NCBI GenBank assembly: GCA_035772735.1
Contig: JASDFA010000018.1
Location: forward strand, 144,527,501-144,591,500
Reading direction: 5' to 3'
From: Datura wrightii
Lineage: Eukaryota > Streptophyta > Magnoliopsida > Solanales > Solanaceae
Length of the DNA stretch: 64,000 bases
This document shows, one piece after another, positions 31,312 to 43,582 of the stretch. Position 1 is the first letter of the stretch. The number at the start of each line of letters is the position of its first letter. The notes beneath the pieces are model-generated. The model did not search any database, had not been told where the DNA came from, and saw only the letters and a list, made by a program, of their open reading frames with translations. A program made the translations under genes and the position numbers.

Positions 31312-32589
31312 CACCTGCCAACCACAAACAACATCATAACAAAAATTAGCTCATGAACATCATGGATAGCTAATTAAGTGTATGAGAAAAAAAATGATCT
31401 CACATTTAATTTTCTAGTATGGTGGTGAAATCTTGTCAAATAGGATACTCGGACTTCCCCCATTATCATGTAAAACCTTAACAACCCACAACATTCACAA
31501 TTTTTTCCTCAAACATTCACTGGTAAAATTCATGAGCCTCACTACACTTTTTGTGCAATTTCCAGTTTCATTCTTACAAAAGTTCTTCAAATTAGCCACT
31601 CTCAACAACTTCACTAATTCACAATAAATCATGTGTACAGGATTTTCAAAATGTACACCCCAATTTTTTTTCTTTTGAACATTCCTTCATAATGAATTCT
31701 AGAAATTCCAAATTCCCAATATTCTCAACAATCACAAACAATTTAAGAAGCATCTTCTTCCATAATACACAACAACCTTAATATTTTTATGAAAAACCAC
31801 TGGAACCCTTTCACCACATTTCTTCATTCCCATAAATCAAAAATCAATAATAACATCAACCCAAATAAAAATATATCCCCATCATGATAAATATATGAGT
31901 TTGAAGTCATGGGAGAACTAAATTGTCAAAATCATGACTTTGCTCAATGGTGGGATGGGTCTAGTTGGGGAAGAAGAGGGAATAAGTGAGCATGCTTTCA
32001 AGGAAAATAATAATAAAGTACAGAAGAGATTGGCTTACTTGAAGTGGAGAATACTACTTCACCAAGATTTGAAGAAGACAACAATGGGGGAATTGGGGAA
32101 TGGAGTTACAGCTTCAGAGAGGGAAAGGGAGCCATGTTTTTTTCTTATTTTAGAGAGAGAGAGAGACTGAATGGGAAATAAAAATAATGGGCGGGGGATA
32201 GGGTTTTAAATTAATTTAGGGTCCTTGGGTTAGGTAGAATATTGGACACAAATAAATTATTGACTCGTATAACCCAGGTGCGACACGCCACCCAATATGC
32301 CTAACACTTCGGATAAAACTTTTAAGACCTTTAAGACCTGGCGCAACGCGCCAGTTATTTCACCATAATGTCCAAAATATTTTCTTTTATGTTTGACACC
32401 TGGCGCACCAACCTGAAATATTTTTTTGAAGTTTCTGGCCTGGTGCACCGCACCAGGTAGTATGCCCTATACTTCACATTTTTTTCAGCTTCCTTTTTCC
32501 ACATTCATCCTCCTCAATTAACTGTTAGTCTCTGGAAAAATTAAAAAATGCACTTCAGAAAGACGGGTTTCCTCCCACCAAGTGCCTTA
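31312..32589 (-). other. Spacer and probable leader intron of element H
   Basis: No gene. The part near 31312-32050 is AT-rich and may be the intron (acceptor at 31315-31316; a possible CAA|GTAAGC donor near 32036). Nearer pol are two perfect GC-rich hairpins: CTGGCGC-AAC-GCGCCAG (32338-32354) and CCTGGTGC-ACC-GCACCAGG (32439-32457). They occupy the position of the CGTGTCACGGAG repeats in B, D and G but differ in sequence. A GA-microsatellite lies at 32152-32166. Confidence 0.55.
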
Positions 32590-35076
32590 TTTATAATCGT
32601 CGCACGACATTCACAGGTTGCCTCCCGTATAATACCTGATTTAACATTGCAACATGACGCAAGAATTTCCATTCCCCTTTCAAGGAAATTGAAGTCTTCC
32701 TTATATTAAACTCTCCTCCATAGTAGTGCTTCACCCTTTGGCCATTAAGTAGGAAGGTCCTATCTGACCTCAAGGCTTCAACTCCATTGCGCAATACGCA
32801 TTCACATTCACAATCTCAAAGGGGCTTGACCACTTTGACCTCACTTTATCCCCCAACAACTTCAGCCTCGAATTGTACAATAACATATCTACCCCGGCCT
32901 AAACTCACAAAGATGGATGTTCTTATCATGCCATTTCTTTTTCTGCTCTTTATATAACTTGGCATTCTCGTATGTATTGTAGAAAAACATATCAAGCTCA
33001 TGGAGGTGCAACAATCTTTTCCCTCCTGCAGCCTTCATATCCATCTTCAACCTTTGGATGGTCCAGTATGCTCGGTGCTCTAGCTCAATTTATAGATGAC
33101 ACACTTTTCCAAAAACCAACCTATATGGAGAGGTGTCGTAGGAGTTTCACAAGCAGTCCTGTATTCCCAAAATGCGTCATCCAATTTTCTAGACCAGTCT
33201 TTTTTGTTTGTGCTCACTATCTTCTCGAGGATTCTTTTGATTTCATGATTAGACACATCCACCTACCCGCTGGTCAATGGATGATAAGATGCGGCCACCT
33301 TGTGCTTCACATTATACTTAGCCAACAAGTTATTGAAACCGGTTAAAAATATGTGTACCTTCATTATTGATGAGAGCTCGAGGTATCCCAAAACAGGTGA
33401 AAATATTCTTTTTCAAAAACCTGATGACCACCTGAGCATCACTTGCAGGCAGCGGCACTGCCTCCACCCATTCTGACACGTAGTCCACGACTACAAGGAT
33501 GTACTTGTCCCCGTTCGATAGGATGAATTTCCCTATGAAATCTATTCTCCAAGAATTAAAGACTTCTATCTCCATAATGCCCTTTTGAGACATCTCATGC
33601 CTTCTTGATATGTTCTCTATTTCTTTGGCAATTATCACAAGATTTCATAAATGCATACGTATCCTTGAACAGGGTAGGCTAATAAAATCTTGATTAAAGG
33701 ACCTTTCAAGTGGTCATATCTCCACTATGATATCCCCCATAGAGGGAGGAATGAAAACTCTCCAGGATCTGCCGCACTTCACCTTCAGGCACACATCTTC
33801 TAACCAGCTGGTCTGGCCCCACTTTGTACAAATATGGTTTATTCCAGATGTAGAACCTGCTATCATGAAGGAGTCGCCTCTTCCTACTTGGAGTTGCACC
33901 CGAAGGGTATACTGCACTTACCAAAAATTTTACTATGCTAGTATACCATGACAGCTCAGGTATCCTGACAGTAAACAATTGTTCATCAGGGAATGTCTCC
34001 ATAATTCCCACATCACAATCAATCTGCTTCCTATCCTCCAGCCGAGAAAGATGATCTGCTACTTGATTTTCTGTGCCTTTTCGGTCATTGATCTCAATTT
34101 CAAACTCCTGTAGCAACCATATCCACCGGATAAGCCTTGGCTTAGCATTCTTCTTGGAAAACAAATATCGAATGGCTACATGGTCAGTGTACACCACCAC
34201 CTTTGTACCCATTAGATAAGCTCTGAATTTGTCAAAGGCAAACACAACTGCCAATAACTCCTTTTTCAGTCATTATATAGTTTTTTTGAGCAACATCTAG
34301 TGATTTGGTTGCATAGTAGATGGGATGAAATCTCGTTCCTCTGTTGTTCCCCAAAACAACTCTAATGGAAAAATCACTGAAACTACACATTACAATGAAT
34401 GGGAATGACTAGTCTTGAGCAATGATGATCGTGGTTGTTATTAACTTTTCCTTTAAAAAAAGATGGCCTGCACATGATCTGCATTAAATGAGAACTTGAC
34501 ATCTTTTTCTAATAGCCTACACATAGGACTGGCTATCTTTGAGAAGTCCTGAATGAACCTCCTAAAGAAGCCAACATGTCCCAAGAAACTATACCTCTTT
34601 CACAGACACCGGGGGTGGCAGCTTTTCAATTGCTTTAATCTTAGCTCGATTGACCTCGATAGCTGCTTTTGAGATCTTGTGACCTTGAACGATTCCTTTG
34701 TGTACCATGAAATGGAACTTTTTCTAATTTAGAACAATATTTGTCTCTTCACACCGAGCTAATACAACATCCAAATGCTTTAGACAATCATCAAAGTCAT
34801 CCCCATAGACTGAGAATCATCCATGAACACTTCGATAAATATTTTCACCATGTTAGTGAAAACAGCCATCATACACCTCTAGAATGTCCTTGGAGCGGTA
34901 CACAGTCCAAGCGACATCCTTCTGAATGTAAAGGTACCAAATATACATGTGAAAGTAGTCTTCTCTTAGTCCTCCTAGCTATCATGATCTAGTTATACCT
35001 AGAGTACCCGTCCAGAAAATAGTAATAATCATGTCAAGCTAACCTGTCCAACATCTGGTCCATCAAATGTAGTGGG
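32590..35076 (-). pseudogene. pol: pol of element H: RT (main part), RNase H, integrase
   Basis: Read from 35076 downwards: RT finger/palm sequence beginning near DQMLDRLA, the RT catalytic FMDD motif near 34815, RNase H (34254-33950, with YTDH and ADHLSRLE), the integrase zinc-binding region (HSSLYGGYH near 33735, CDNC near 33640), the integrase core (33638-33080) and the C-terminal tail NGQRVKHYYGG near 32720. The core is damaged: the second catalytic Asp position reads Asn (in NNEGTH, ~33390), the Glu position reads Asp (VDVSNHE, ~33257) beside a stop. Many stops and frameshifts. The remaining N-terminal part of pol is at 47032-47700 beyond element G. Confidence 0.88.
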
Positions 35077-36541
35077 TGTTCGCGCTCTGCTGCTCGGTAT
35101 GTGTTAAAAACCGACACGCAAGTGTACATGGTCAAACAAGTAATAAAGTGGCTAAGTAGCCAAGTATCGATCCAAGGAGGCTGCTCTGGATATGCAAAAT
35201 TTCCTAGTTCACTATATTTCTATTCAATTTCTAACTATGCTAACAACTATCCAATCAAGAATTGAGGGAGTTTTGTTTCTAAACTAATTATATACTAAAC
35301 TTAACAACTATTATTTACGTTGAATTCAGACAATGGATATGCTCATGCCAAGGTTAAGAACGAGTAATGGAGTTGATAATTATGATAATTTGGTCATCCT
35401 CTTCTTCATATTGCTAGTCAAGAACGTTTGCCTAGAAATTAAAACTCTCGTATTTAATTTCACTTTAGAATCATAAACCATTCGTCTACATTTCTGTGAT
35501 CAAATGAAATTTATGACCTAACACTACAATGCCGGTTCCTAAATTGAGTAATACGGCTTTCAAGTATATTTCTATCAAGAAAGCACATCAAAACCCAATT
35601 TTCCCAAATCAAGTTAAGAACAATACCCTATTAATTCACAACTTTCCAATTTCATGCTCTCTCGAGTGAAATTGGACTTTTTAGATATACATTAATGGTG
35701 GCCAATCAAGAATGTACTAAGCACAAGAATTAATAGAACAATATGCAAGAAGAAGAAGAAACCATATCAATTATTACCAATAATCATTACACAAGTTCAA
35801 AACTTCAGCAAGAAAGGAATTAGCCACTCATTCTTGGATTAATCGTCCTAGAATGAGTGTAAATCATGCATACAATTGAAGGAAAAGAAGAAGGGAAGAG
35901 AAGAAAACTCTTATCTTTTCTATTCTTCAACTGCCACAAAACCACGTTCCTCTCTCCACTCCTGAACTCTGCTAAAAACTAGAACTAAAAGAAGACTCCT
36001 TTAAAAATAACCTAAGTGTGCTATTTATACTAGTGGGAAATTTTTCCCAGAATAACAAGCAACGTGTCACGGAGGCCAACGCGGAGCACTGCCTCCGTGA
36101 CACGGCGTGGACGCGGACCCTCTCTGGAAATTGCAGGGTCCGGATAATTGGTCTCAACGTGGCACGGAGGCCATCGCGGAGGCCTATCTCCGTGCCACGG
36201 AACTGACGCGCAGGCACACTGGAAATTGCCTAATTAATTCCTGCCCAGGCAGTGTGCTACCGCGATGGCAGCGTGGCACGGCTCCATCGCGGAGCCAGTG
36301 TAAAATGTGCCATCCAAGGTCTTTTCCACGCTCGCATCCAAGTCCAACTCCGACATAGTTCCAACACGCATTTTAGCTCCTAAAAATCACATTATCCTAC
36401 AAAACAAATGCTAATCATGTTGGTTAGTATAAATTCGCATTTTATTACCAAATACATGATATTATATACACATTGCACAACAAACAAGGTAAAAATGATA
36501 CGTTTGAGTATCACTTGGGCATATAAATTTGCCCAAGATCA
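35077..36541 (-). repeat. 3' LTR of element G (full length)
   Basis: 1.465 kb, TGATCTTGGGC...GCGAACA on the minus strand. It retains the CpG-rich inverted repeats (36060-36290) and the TATA box (complement of 36022-36029), both missing from the other LTR copies of G. Confidence 0.93.
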
Positions 36542-38446
36542 CTTACCCCACACTTAAATCCTTGTTCGTCCTCGAACAACACATACACAACTCATGCAAA
36601 TTACATCCCAACCTTCGTCACTATAGTGCAACATTTTACGCTACGGTCATACCAATTATTCAATTCTTGCAAATCATCAAGAAAACATGCTTGGTCGTAC
36701 AAGACAATGACCTTAATACATCGAGGCTTCCTAAACTTTTAAGAATTGATTCTTGATATCGGCAAACTCATGCAAATCAACTAATCAAGAGATCCGACAC
36801 GAAAATCAATCTTTCATCAAGCATGTACCCTCACAACTCGAGAGAAACTTCCCCTTTTATGTTCGTGCAGCACACAAACATGCAAGTAGGGGCATATAAA
36901 AATTAATTTCACTCTCTCTCCCAAAAGAATTCGCATGCATCATGTCATGACCCATAGGCTTGCCCTTAGTGTATTACTCCACTAATATAAAGAAATGCAA
37001 TGTAGGATCAAATAGGACTTTTAATGGGTTGTAACTGGGCTATGGATCTAGTATATATATATTGGATTAGCCAATAATAGTCGCTAGCATCCTTAAGCGC
37101 CTTTTCAACTCATTCCCATCGACTCATGGACATTGTTCCTCTCTTTTCTCTTTTTCTCCCATTCATGCTGGTTTACTTTCATGCAGCCCATTTCATCGGC
37201 ACACTTGACACAAAACAGAGGGTTTTCATGTACCCTCACTATCATTTAATTACAACTAGTGCCTTTTCAACATCATCTTTTCTTTCCTCACTTTGCTTTT
37301 CTTTTCTTTTCACTCTTTTCACTCTTTAACACTTTGGGAAACATTTTTTGTTCTTTGTAAGCGCTTAAGAGCTTCTTATAGACTTTAAGGCTAATGAAAA
37401 GAAGGAATAAAGCTTAGTTCATACAATTCTGGACAAAAGAAAGAAATCGGCTAAAGGCTCAACGGGCTGACTAGGGTACACAACATATAAAAAGGTAGAA
37501 TTTGACAAGAAAAAAATGGAAACTAACGGTTAAAACAAAGAAATGCCTACATCCTTTCCGACACTACACCTCCTTCATTTCGTTTTGTATACACGCCAGG
37601 CAAGTTCTAGACAATTCACAATGACATGGAATAGCAAAACCTCACTCACACTTCATGCACATGCTCGAATCAAGATGCATTCACAGACTCTTTAATTAGT
37701 CAACTACATGAATTCAAGATTAAGCCTCAATCATAATGAACCAAATTCTCTAGCCTAGGTAACTCAACATATTTACAAAATTGCATGCTTTCAAATGAAT
37801 CATTTTCACGTTTTGAACATCAATTACAACACGCAACGAAATTTTAGCAACCATAAGCAACTACAGTTTATTGATGCAATCCACCAAAGAAACTAAAAAC
37901 AAAACATCTACTCCTATCGACTACATTTCCCTTAAGACGGTCGTCATCCATCCATCATAGGGAATGGTCACTAACTATGACATCGGTTCAATGGGACTAT
38001 TCTCGGTAAAAGAACCGAAAACAAACTCCGAGAAACCCAAAATTAAAACTTCAAAATTTTTGCAACACATCGATCATTTCGATAGAAAATATTTGCAAAC
38101 TATGTTGATAAATGCAAAATCTTTTCGCAAAAATTTTGAAAAATATCGATCATATCGATAGAAAAAGAAAAAATTTACAAAATTTACAAAATATTTACAA
38201 AGGCAACCATAACTTTTTAAAGACACACATCATTAGCCACAAACAAATATATACACATCATTCACAAATCAGTTCACAAGAACAGGGAAAGCACAGACAT
38301 ACATAAACGTCAAGGAAGAATATACAGCAGATTTAGAGCCTATGACCCAGCACCTAACTACTCCCCACCCCACACTTAAATCGAACACTGTCCCCAGTGT
38401 TCACAAAAATACAAAGCACAAAATTTTGGGTGGTGGAACTCCCTGC
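36542..38446 (-). other. 3' UTR of element G, with purine tracts
   Basis: Non-coding. From ORF2 downward: ACACTGGGGACAGTGT-like words, purine tract (complement of 38365-38380), the conserved CTTAAGACGGTCGTCATCCATCC block (37931-37956), A/T-rich sequence, then hairpin CGAACAA/TTGTTCG (36562-36579) and polypurine tract (complement of 36542-36558) against the LTR. No gene seen; several short open frames are chance. Confidence 0.7.
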
Positions 38447-39667
38447 TTAGTTGAAATATTCGACTTCCTCATCCGGTGCTGCGGCCTCATCGCCCATATC
38501 TGAATCAGCTCCATCGCCGTCATCGGACTCTACATCAGAGTCCTCACGACGTGTCTCCTCATCAGTAGGGACGTCGTCGTCAGTCGGCTCCACAAAGGCT
38601 GGCCCCACCTTGCATAAAGCTCTGGCGTTCTCGCCGAAGGGGTAGTCCAGCTCCAGCTGCCATAATTCATCCTCGGTGGCTGGTCTCCCACCTATCCGTA
38701 GCTGCAGCATCTGCATGCCGAACATACGGGCCATATACTGGTCGTCACGAGCATGTCGCTCGCCCAGAGTCAGCACAGGTCCGTGTGTAGTGTCAGGGGC
38801 CTTGGTTTTTGTCACATCAAGGGCCCTCCGCTCCAACTGCGGAATGTAATCCAAGGCTTCTTCCTCGATGTCAAGGCCTCGGAGGAAGGTGGTGATGAGT
38901 CCGCCAAACCCATATCTGTGGCCCTGGTGTAGTCTGGCTCTCTTCATGGCGGATATTATAACCGCCCCCACATTAATCTCAAGCCCTTTCATAAGGGCAT
39001 ACACCAGGCAGACACGGTCCCGGGTCACGTCTGTCATATGCACTCCCGGGATCAAACACGAACATACTATTTTTAGCCAGATTCTGGCCTCCTTGTTCAT
39101 CTGCGAATAAGGCAGAGTCTGGTGGTAACCCTTCTCTTTGTGTCTCCTCCATCGGGCTGTGGATCGAGCCCCACACAATGTACGTCTGATGTCGGCGTAC
39201 GGTGGGGTGATATTGAGCTGGCGGAGAACGTGGGCGTCTGTGTCCAGCGCTCCAACGATGGCATTCAGCTGCTGGGGTTCCAGAGTGACAATCTGCCCTC
39301 TGATTTTAATAGTATGGCTCCTGATGGCCGGGTTCCAGTTGGCGTAGAATTCCCGGACCAAGTGAAGGTTGCACTCCTTGGGCTCCTGAAAAATAAAGCT
39401 GAGCCCAGCTGCCTCAATCCTCTGCACCATGCGAGGGAACTCCTGTGCAAGTGGTTCCCTTGCAATATATTCCTCCAGGAAGTATTTGCTTTCCTTGTGT
39501 TTATTATACCATTTCTTCCCTTCGTCGGTGACCTATCGTGTTCCGTATCGGCGGTGTTGACCGCGTGGAACAGCAGGTGCAGCTGGGACAGCAGCGCCCA
39601 GTCTCATTCTCTTTCTGCCGGTGCCTGAGGTTGAGGCACCCTTGCCTTTATCTTGTCGGCTAGCCAT
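38447..39667 (-). pseudogene. ORF2 of element G (single in-frame stop)
   Basis: 406 codons from the ATG at 39667-39665 to the stop, same domain plan as ORF2 of B and with an intact acidic tail ending EEVEYFN. The only defect is a TAG at 39533-39535 replacing the Trp codon of the GTRWVTD motif. From 39430 down it is open for 327 codons and covers nearly the whole conserved domain. A start at the internal ATG at 39430-39428 could still make most of the domain, but this is speculation. Confidence 0.87.
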
Positions 39668-39672
39668 TGTAC

Positions 39673-40382
39673 CTGTCAATTTACACAGACAAGCACAATA
39701 TTAAGCTAAAAACTTGTTAGCTTCGGCTAAGGTCGGGTTAAACAAAATTTACCCCACACTTAGTCTTTAACAAAATTTACAACATTTTAGCAAGGATAAC
39801 TCTATTTACACCCCCAAACACAATCAACTATAAACATGTTGCTTAGTGCGTTCACAAAATTTCGACAGCATAACGGCTAGCGAATTACTCAGACTTCATA
39901 CAGCTAACCCAATCCTCCTATCGACAGCTATTCACCCACAGCACTTAGCAACAATAACCACAACAGAAATAAGAACAACAATACAAACCTATTATATACA
40001 ACTAATCTAAGCAATTCAACCAATTCACACATTATGCACTTCCCCACAGAAATTTGAGAATTAGTCGTCTTTCCACAATTAAACAATAGTTACCACGACT
40101 TATCTCAACTACTAAACACACCCAGGCACCAATTTCATCAAACTATCAAGTTACCCACGTTCAAATCCAACAACCCAAGCCCTAGAACTCAATTCGACAA
40201 TCAATATTGAATTATTCAATCAATCGATAAGTTCAAACGTCAACTACAATAATCCGAACATAATCAATCACAAAATAATTCACATCATGTTTAATTTTTT
40301 TACCTAGGGTGATATATCTCACCTCACATGCTCAAAAGTGACAAAACTCGCCAGAAATTTGAGATCGAAGATGAAAACATAC
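39673..40382 (-). other. Predicted 5'-leader intron upstream of ORF2 (G)
   Basis: On the minus strand: donor CCAAG|GTATGTTTTC at 40382 and acceptor AAATTGACAG|GTACA at 39673, five bases before the ORF2 ATG. 710 bp. Includes purine tract TAAGTGTGGGGTA (complement of 39751-39762). Confidence 0.7.
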
Positions 40383-40988
40383 CTTGGATTTGAAGAACCG
40401 AAAAAAACTTGACGTTTTCCTTGCCTATCAACGTGGCACGGAGCTTGGGGGTAGGGGAATGGGTGTTTGGTCGCGGAGGGTAGAAGGAATGGGGAATTTT
40501 GGGCGAAAATCGGGGGTTTATTTAAAAGAAACACGCGGGTCACCCGGAAACCCGGTGTGACCCGGCACTGGAATAAGGGCAACGTGTCACGGAGAGTAAC
40601 GCGGAGCCCCTCCTCCGTGACACAGAGCCAACGCGTTGGCTTACTGGAATTTTAAAAAATTCCAGATTCGCCTTCAACGTGTCACGGAGGTCAACGCGGA
40701 GCATTGCCTCCGTGACACGGCGCCAACGCGCCAGTGCTCTGTTTCACCATCAAATTTTATTTTTCATACCTCGCCTCATTTCCTCGATTCCAAGTATTTT
40801 TCCTCCAGTATACCTGAAAATCACCTCACTAAACAAAAATTGGTTAAATTCATAGATTCCCTACTAAAAATAAAATAAAATAAAAATTACTAATTAAAAT
40901 GCAAATCTAAGCCTAGTCAAGAAAAAGGAAAGAAAATAGAATAAATGAAAAACTTTACACTAAGGAAAGAAAGAAAAAAAATATTTTT
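40383..40988 (-). promoter_or_regulatory. G spacer with GC-rich inverted repeats
   Basis: Two inverted repeats: 40583-40594 with 40613-40623, and a 13-bp pair CGTGTCACGGAGG/CCTCCGTGACACG at 40678-40690 and 40707-40719. The same words occur at 36064-36190 in the 3' LTR. An A-rich tract at 40860-40985 separates them from the hairpin after gag-protease. Candidate internal promoter, unproven. Confidence 0.5.
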
Positions 40989-41006
40989 CACGGGTTGCCT
41001 CCCGTG
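40989..41006 (-). other. Conserved hairpin after gag-protease (G)
   Basis: CACGGG-TTGCCT-CCCGTG as read on the plus strand, a perfect 6-bp stem, same as 12777-12794 in B. It lies 40 bp after the gag-protease stop. Confidence 0.7.
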
Positions 41007-41046
41007 CAGCGCCTGGTTTAACGTCGCGGCTCGACAGCCTTTATGC

Positions 41047-43422
41047 TCACGTGTATACTAGGGAGATGGACGATTTGTCTCGATCATGGTCATCTCCCCA
41101 GTAGTTCTCAACCTCGTCTGGTGGCCTACCTCGTAACTCTCGGAAATCACTCACTCCATTTGCATTCCCATGATCAATCACGTTGATCACCGAGAGTTCC
41201 TTATAGACAGTCGGGAGCTTAGGTGCCTTGTACACGTTGAACACCTCAACCTTGTCGTGTGCTCGCATTGTGAGTTGACCCGCAGCTTCATCGATCAATG
41301 CCTTTCCGGTTGCCAAAAATGGTCGTCCCAAAATAAATGGGACTTCTGCATCTGGTTCAAAATCCAGAACAATGAAATCTACCAGAAAAATGAGGGAGCC
41401 TACCTGCACTAGCACATCCTCGACAATGCCATCCGGCTTAGCTAAGGACCTGTCTGCTAGCTGCAAGATCACTATTGTGGGTCTAGGACTCCCTAGCCCT
41501 AACTTTCTGAATACCGAAGATGGCATCAGATTTATACTTGCCCCCAAGTCGCATAACCCACGAGCTCGGATACTTTGCCCAATCGTCAGCTGGATGGTAA
41601 AACTTCCAGGATCCTTTAGTTTAGTGGGCAACCTGTTCTGAATACGGGATGTGCATTCCTCTGTTAAAGCCACCGTGGCGTACTCAGTCAAGCGAATTTT
41701 GTTGGCCACGATGTCTTTGATATACTTTGCATATTTCGGCACACCCTGCAAGACATGAACAAGAGGTAAGTTAACATGTACCTGTTTGAGTACCTCCATG
41801 AATTTCTGGAAACACGCCTCCTCCTTGTGTTTCTTAAGTCGTTGAGGGAACGGGGGTGGAGGCCTTGCTGGTTCAGCTTCTTTGGTCTTCCCCGTATCTG
41901 AGGTTTGTTCTCCCTCAACATCTACTGCTCCTGACTTCTGAGGCGGTCTTTCAGGTTCCACCTCCTTTAATTGTAAACCACTCCTCGTGGTCACTGCATT
42001 TACCTGCTTAGGATTTGGATCCGTGTCGCTAGGTAGTCCTCCCCGGGGTCTAGTATTTTGGGCACTAGCAAATTGCCCAAACTGATATTCAAGAGCCTTG
42101 GTTGCCAATTGATTGTTCTTTACTTCGGCTGCCAGTTTGACGTAGTCAGCCTGCAATTGTGCCTGGTTGGCAATCATGGTCTTGAACATTTCCTCAATAG
42201 TCGGTGATGGTGGTGGAGGAGGGGCATTGTGATTTCTGAACTGATTCTGATAGCCTTGTTGCCCTCCTTGGTTTCTGTGCATACCCTGCCCTGAACCTTG
42301 GCCTTGTTGATTGTTGCTACCCCACGAAAACTTCGGATGATTCCTCCAATTCGAGTTGTAGCTACCACCAAACTGCTGTTGATTCCTCTGTGCATTGCCC
42401 ACAAAGTTGACAGAATCAGGATTTGCACCACAGCACTCAGCTGAATGCTCACTACTACCACACACTTCACACCACATCTGTTGGACTACATTAACTGAGG
42501 CTGAAGGCTGGTTCAAATTCATAGTGCTGAAGTGAGTGTTTAACTGATTTTGCAAAGCAGCTATCTGTGCAGCGATAGCTGTGAATCCATCCACTTTGAA
42601 CACTCCCGCTGCTTTCCTTGCTCCACCCCTTGAAGAATCTGCATTCCATTCCGGATTGCCTTGTGAGATTCGGTTGAGCAAAGTGTACAACTCTTCATAA
42701 GTCTTCTCCAGCGCTTGCCCTCCAGCTGCTGAGTCTAACAAAATTTTAGTGTGGGGTTCCAAACCCTCAATAAAAGTGTGTACCAACACCTCATTTGACT
42801 GATGATGATGAGGACAGTCCCGCAACATGGACTTGAATCTTTCCCAGGCTTGATAAAGATTTTCTCCTTCCCTCTGTTTAAAGCTTAGAATCTGACTTCT
42901 AAGTTTAGCTGTTTTACCTGAAGGGAAAAATCTGATCAAGAACTTCTTTGCAAGATCATCCCACGTTGATATAGAGTTGGGTGGTTCATCTTTTAACCAC
43001 CTCTTGGCTTCACCCAATAAGGAAAATGGAAATAAGGTGAGCCGAACATAATCAGGTGACACTCCAACGGGTATGTACGTGTCACTTATCTCCAAAAAGT
43101 TCTGGAGATGTTGTTGCGGATCTTCGTGAGGGAGACCGGTAAACTGCCCGCTCGTGTGCAAAAGTTGCACCATATTTTGCTTTAACTCAAATCTCCCCCC
43201 AGGCTCTGGTTTGCGGATGCTGGAATGTACATTATTAGCGTGTAGGATTGCCACCTCGCGAACCGGCCTGGCTGCTACTTCCTCGGGCACTAACACTGCC
43301 CGTACAACTGGTGGATTGGGTTGCTCCATCGTAGACTGTTTGAGCAACTGCAGCTTCTTCCGAAGAGCTTCTCTACGTTGACTATGCAATTCACGTTCTG
43401 GCTCTAAGTAAGATTCCACCAA
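41047..43422 (-). CDS. gag-pro: Intact gag-aspartic protease polyprotein of element G
   Basis: One open frame of 791 codons. Counting from its first codon: charged N-terminus (1-31), Gag core (125-260), zinc knuckle CX2CX4HX4C (Cys318, Cys321, His326, Cys331), Asn/Gln-rich linker (340-400), Pro stretch (401-406), a coiled segment (408-450), a second Pro stretch (521-526), retropepsin-like protease with DLGAS (625-629) and ILGRPFL (697-703). The last ~20 codons (YWGDDHD..SSISL) resemble the tail of an Athila integrase. There is no ATG at the open frame's start (it begins with a TTG codon, ten codons after a TGA); the first ATG is codon 32 (43329-43327). It should form particles and mature them, but no RT or integrase is encoded, so polymerase must come from elsewhere. 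Confidence 0.88.
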   Translation of the reverse strand: MVESYLEPERELHSQRREALRKKLQLLKQSTMEQPNPPVVRAVLVPEEVAARPVREVAILHANNVHSSIRKPEPGGRFELKQNMVQLLHTSGQFTGLPHEDPQQHLQNFLEISDTYIPVGVSPDYVRLTLFPFSLLGEAKRWLKDEPPNSISTWDDLAKKFLIRFFPSGKTAKLRSQILSFKQREGENLYQAWERFKSMLRDCPHHHQSNEVLVHTFIEGLEPHTKILLDSAAGGQALEKTYEELYTLLNRISQGNPEWNADSSRGGARKAAGVFKVDGFTAIAAQIAALQNQLNTHFSTMNLNQPSASVNVVQQMWCEVCGSSEHSAECCGANPDSVNFVGNAQRNQQQFGGSYNSNWRNHPKFSWGSNNQQGQGSGQGMHRNQGGQQGYQNQFRNHNAPPPPPSPTIEEMFKTMIANQAQLQADYVKLAAEVKNNQLATKALEYQFGQFASAQNTRPRGGLPSDTDPNPKQVNAVTTRSGLQLKEVEPERPPQKSGAVDVEGEQTSDTGKTKEAEPARPPPPFPQRLKKHKEEACFQKFMEVLKQVHVNLPLVHVLQGVPKYAKYIKDIVANKIRLTEYATVALTEECTSRIQNRLPTKLKDPGSFTIQLTIGQSIRARGLCDLGASINLMPSSVFRKLGLGSPRPTIVILQLADRSLAKPDGIVEDVLVQVGSLIFLVDFIVLDFEPDAEVPFILGRPFLATGKALIDEAAGQLTMRAHDKVEVFNVYKAPKLPTVYKELSVINVIDHGNANGVSDFRELRGRPPDEVENYWGDDHDRDKSSISLVYT

Positions 43423-43558
43423 CTCCTTGTCCCTTGCCAGTGTTCACAGAAATAAAAATCTGCAAAATACAGGCTAAGACCAAGTTGTTAACACTTAAGA
43501 AAATAAAATACAAATACAATAAATTTACACTAAACAAAATTTTACAAATCGCCTAGCC

Positions 43559-43576
43559 TCCCCGGCAACGGCGCCA
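43559..43576 (-). other. Primer binding site of G (inner copy)
   Basis: Minus strand TGGCGCCGTTGCCGGGGA next to the inner LTR fragment (43583). A second copy is at 45957-45974. Confidence 0.9.
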
Positions 43577-43582
43577 AAAACT

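Noticed and set aside
31934..32170. 78-codon open frame as a small host gene
   Set aside because: It is antisense in the H spacer/intron, lacks homologous conservation in B, D or G and ends in a GA repeat.
38451..39628. Plus-strand open frames opposite the G ORF2
   Set aside because: They are antisense shadows of the conserved minus-strand ORF2; the same happens opposite every gag.
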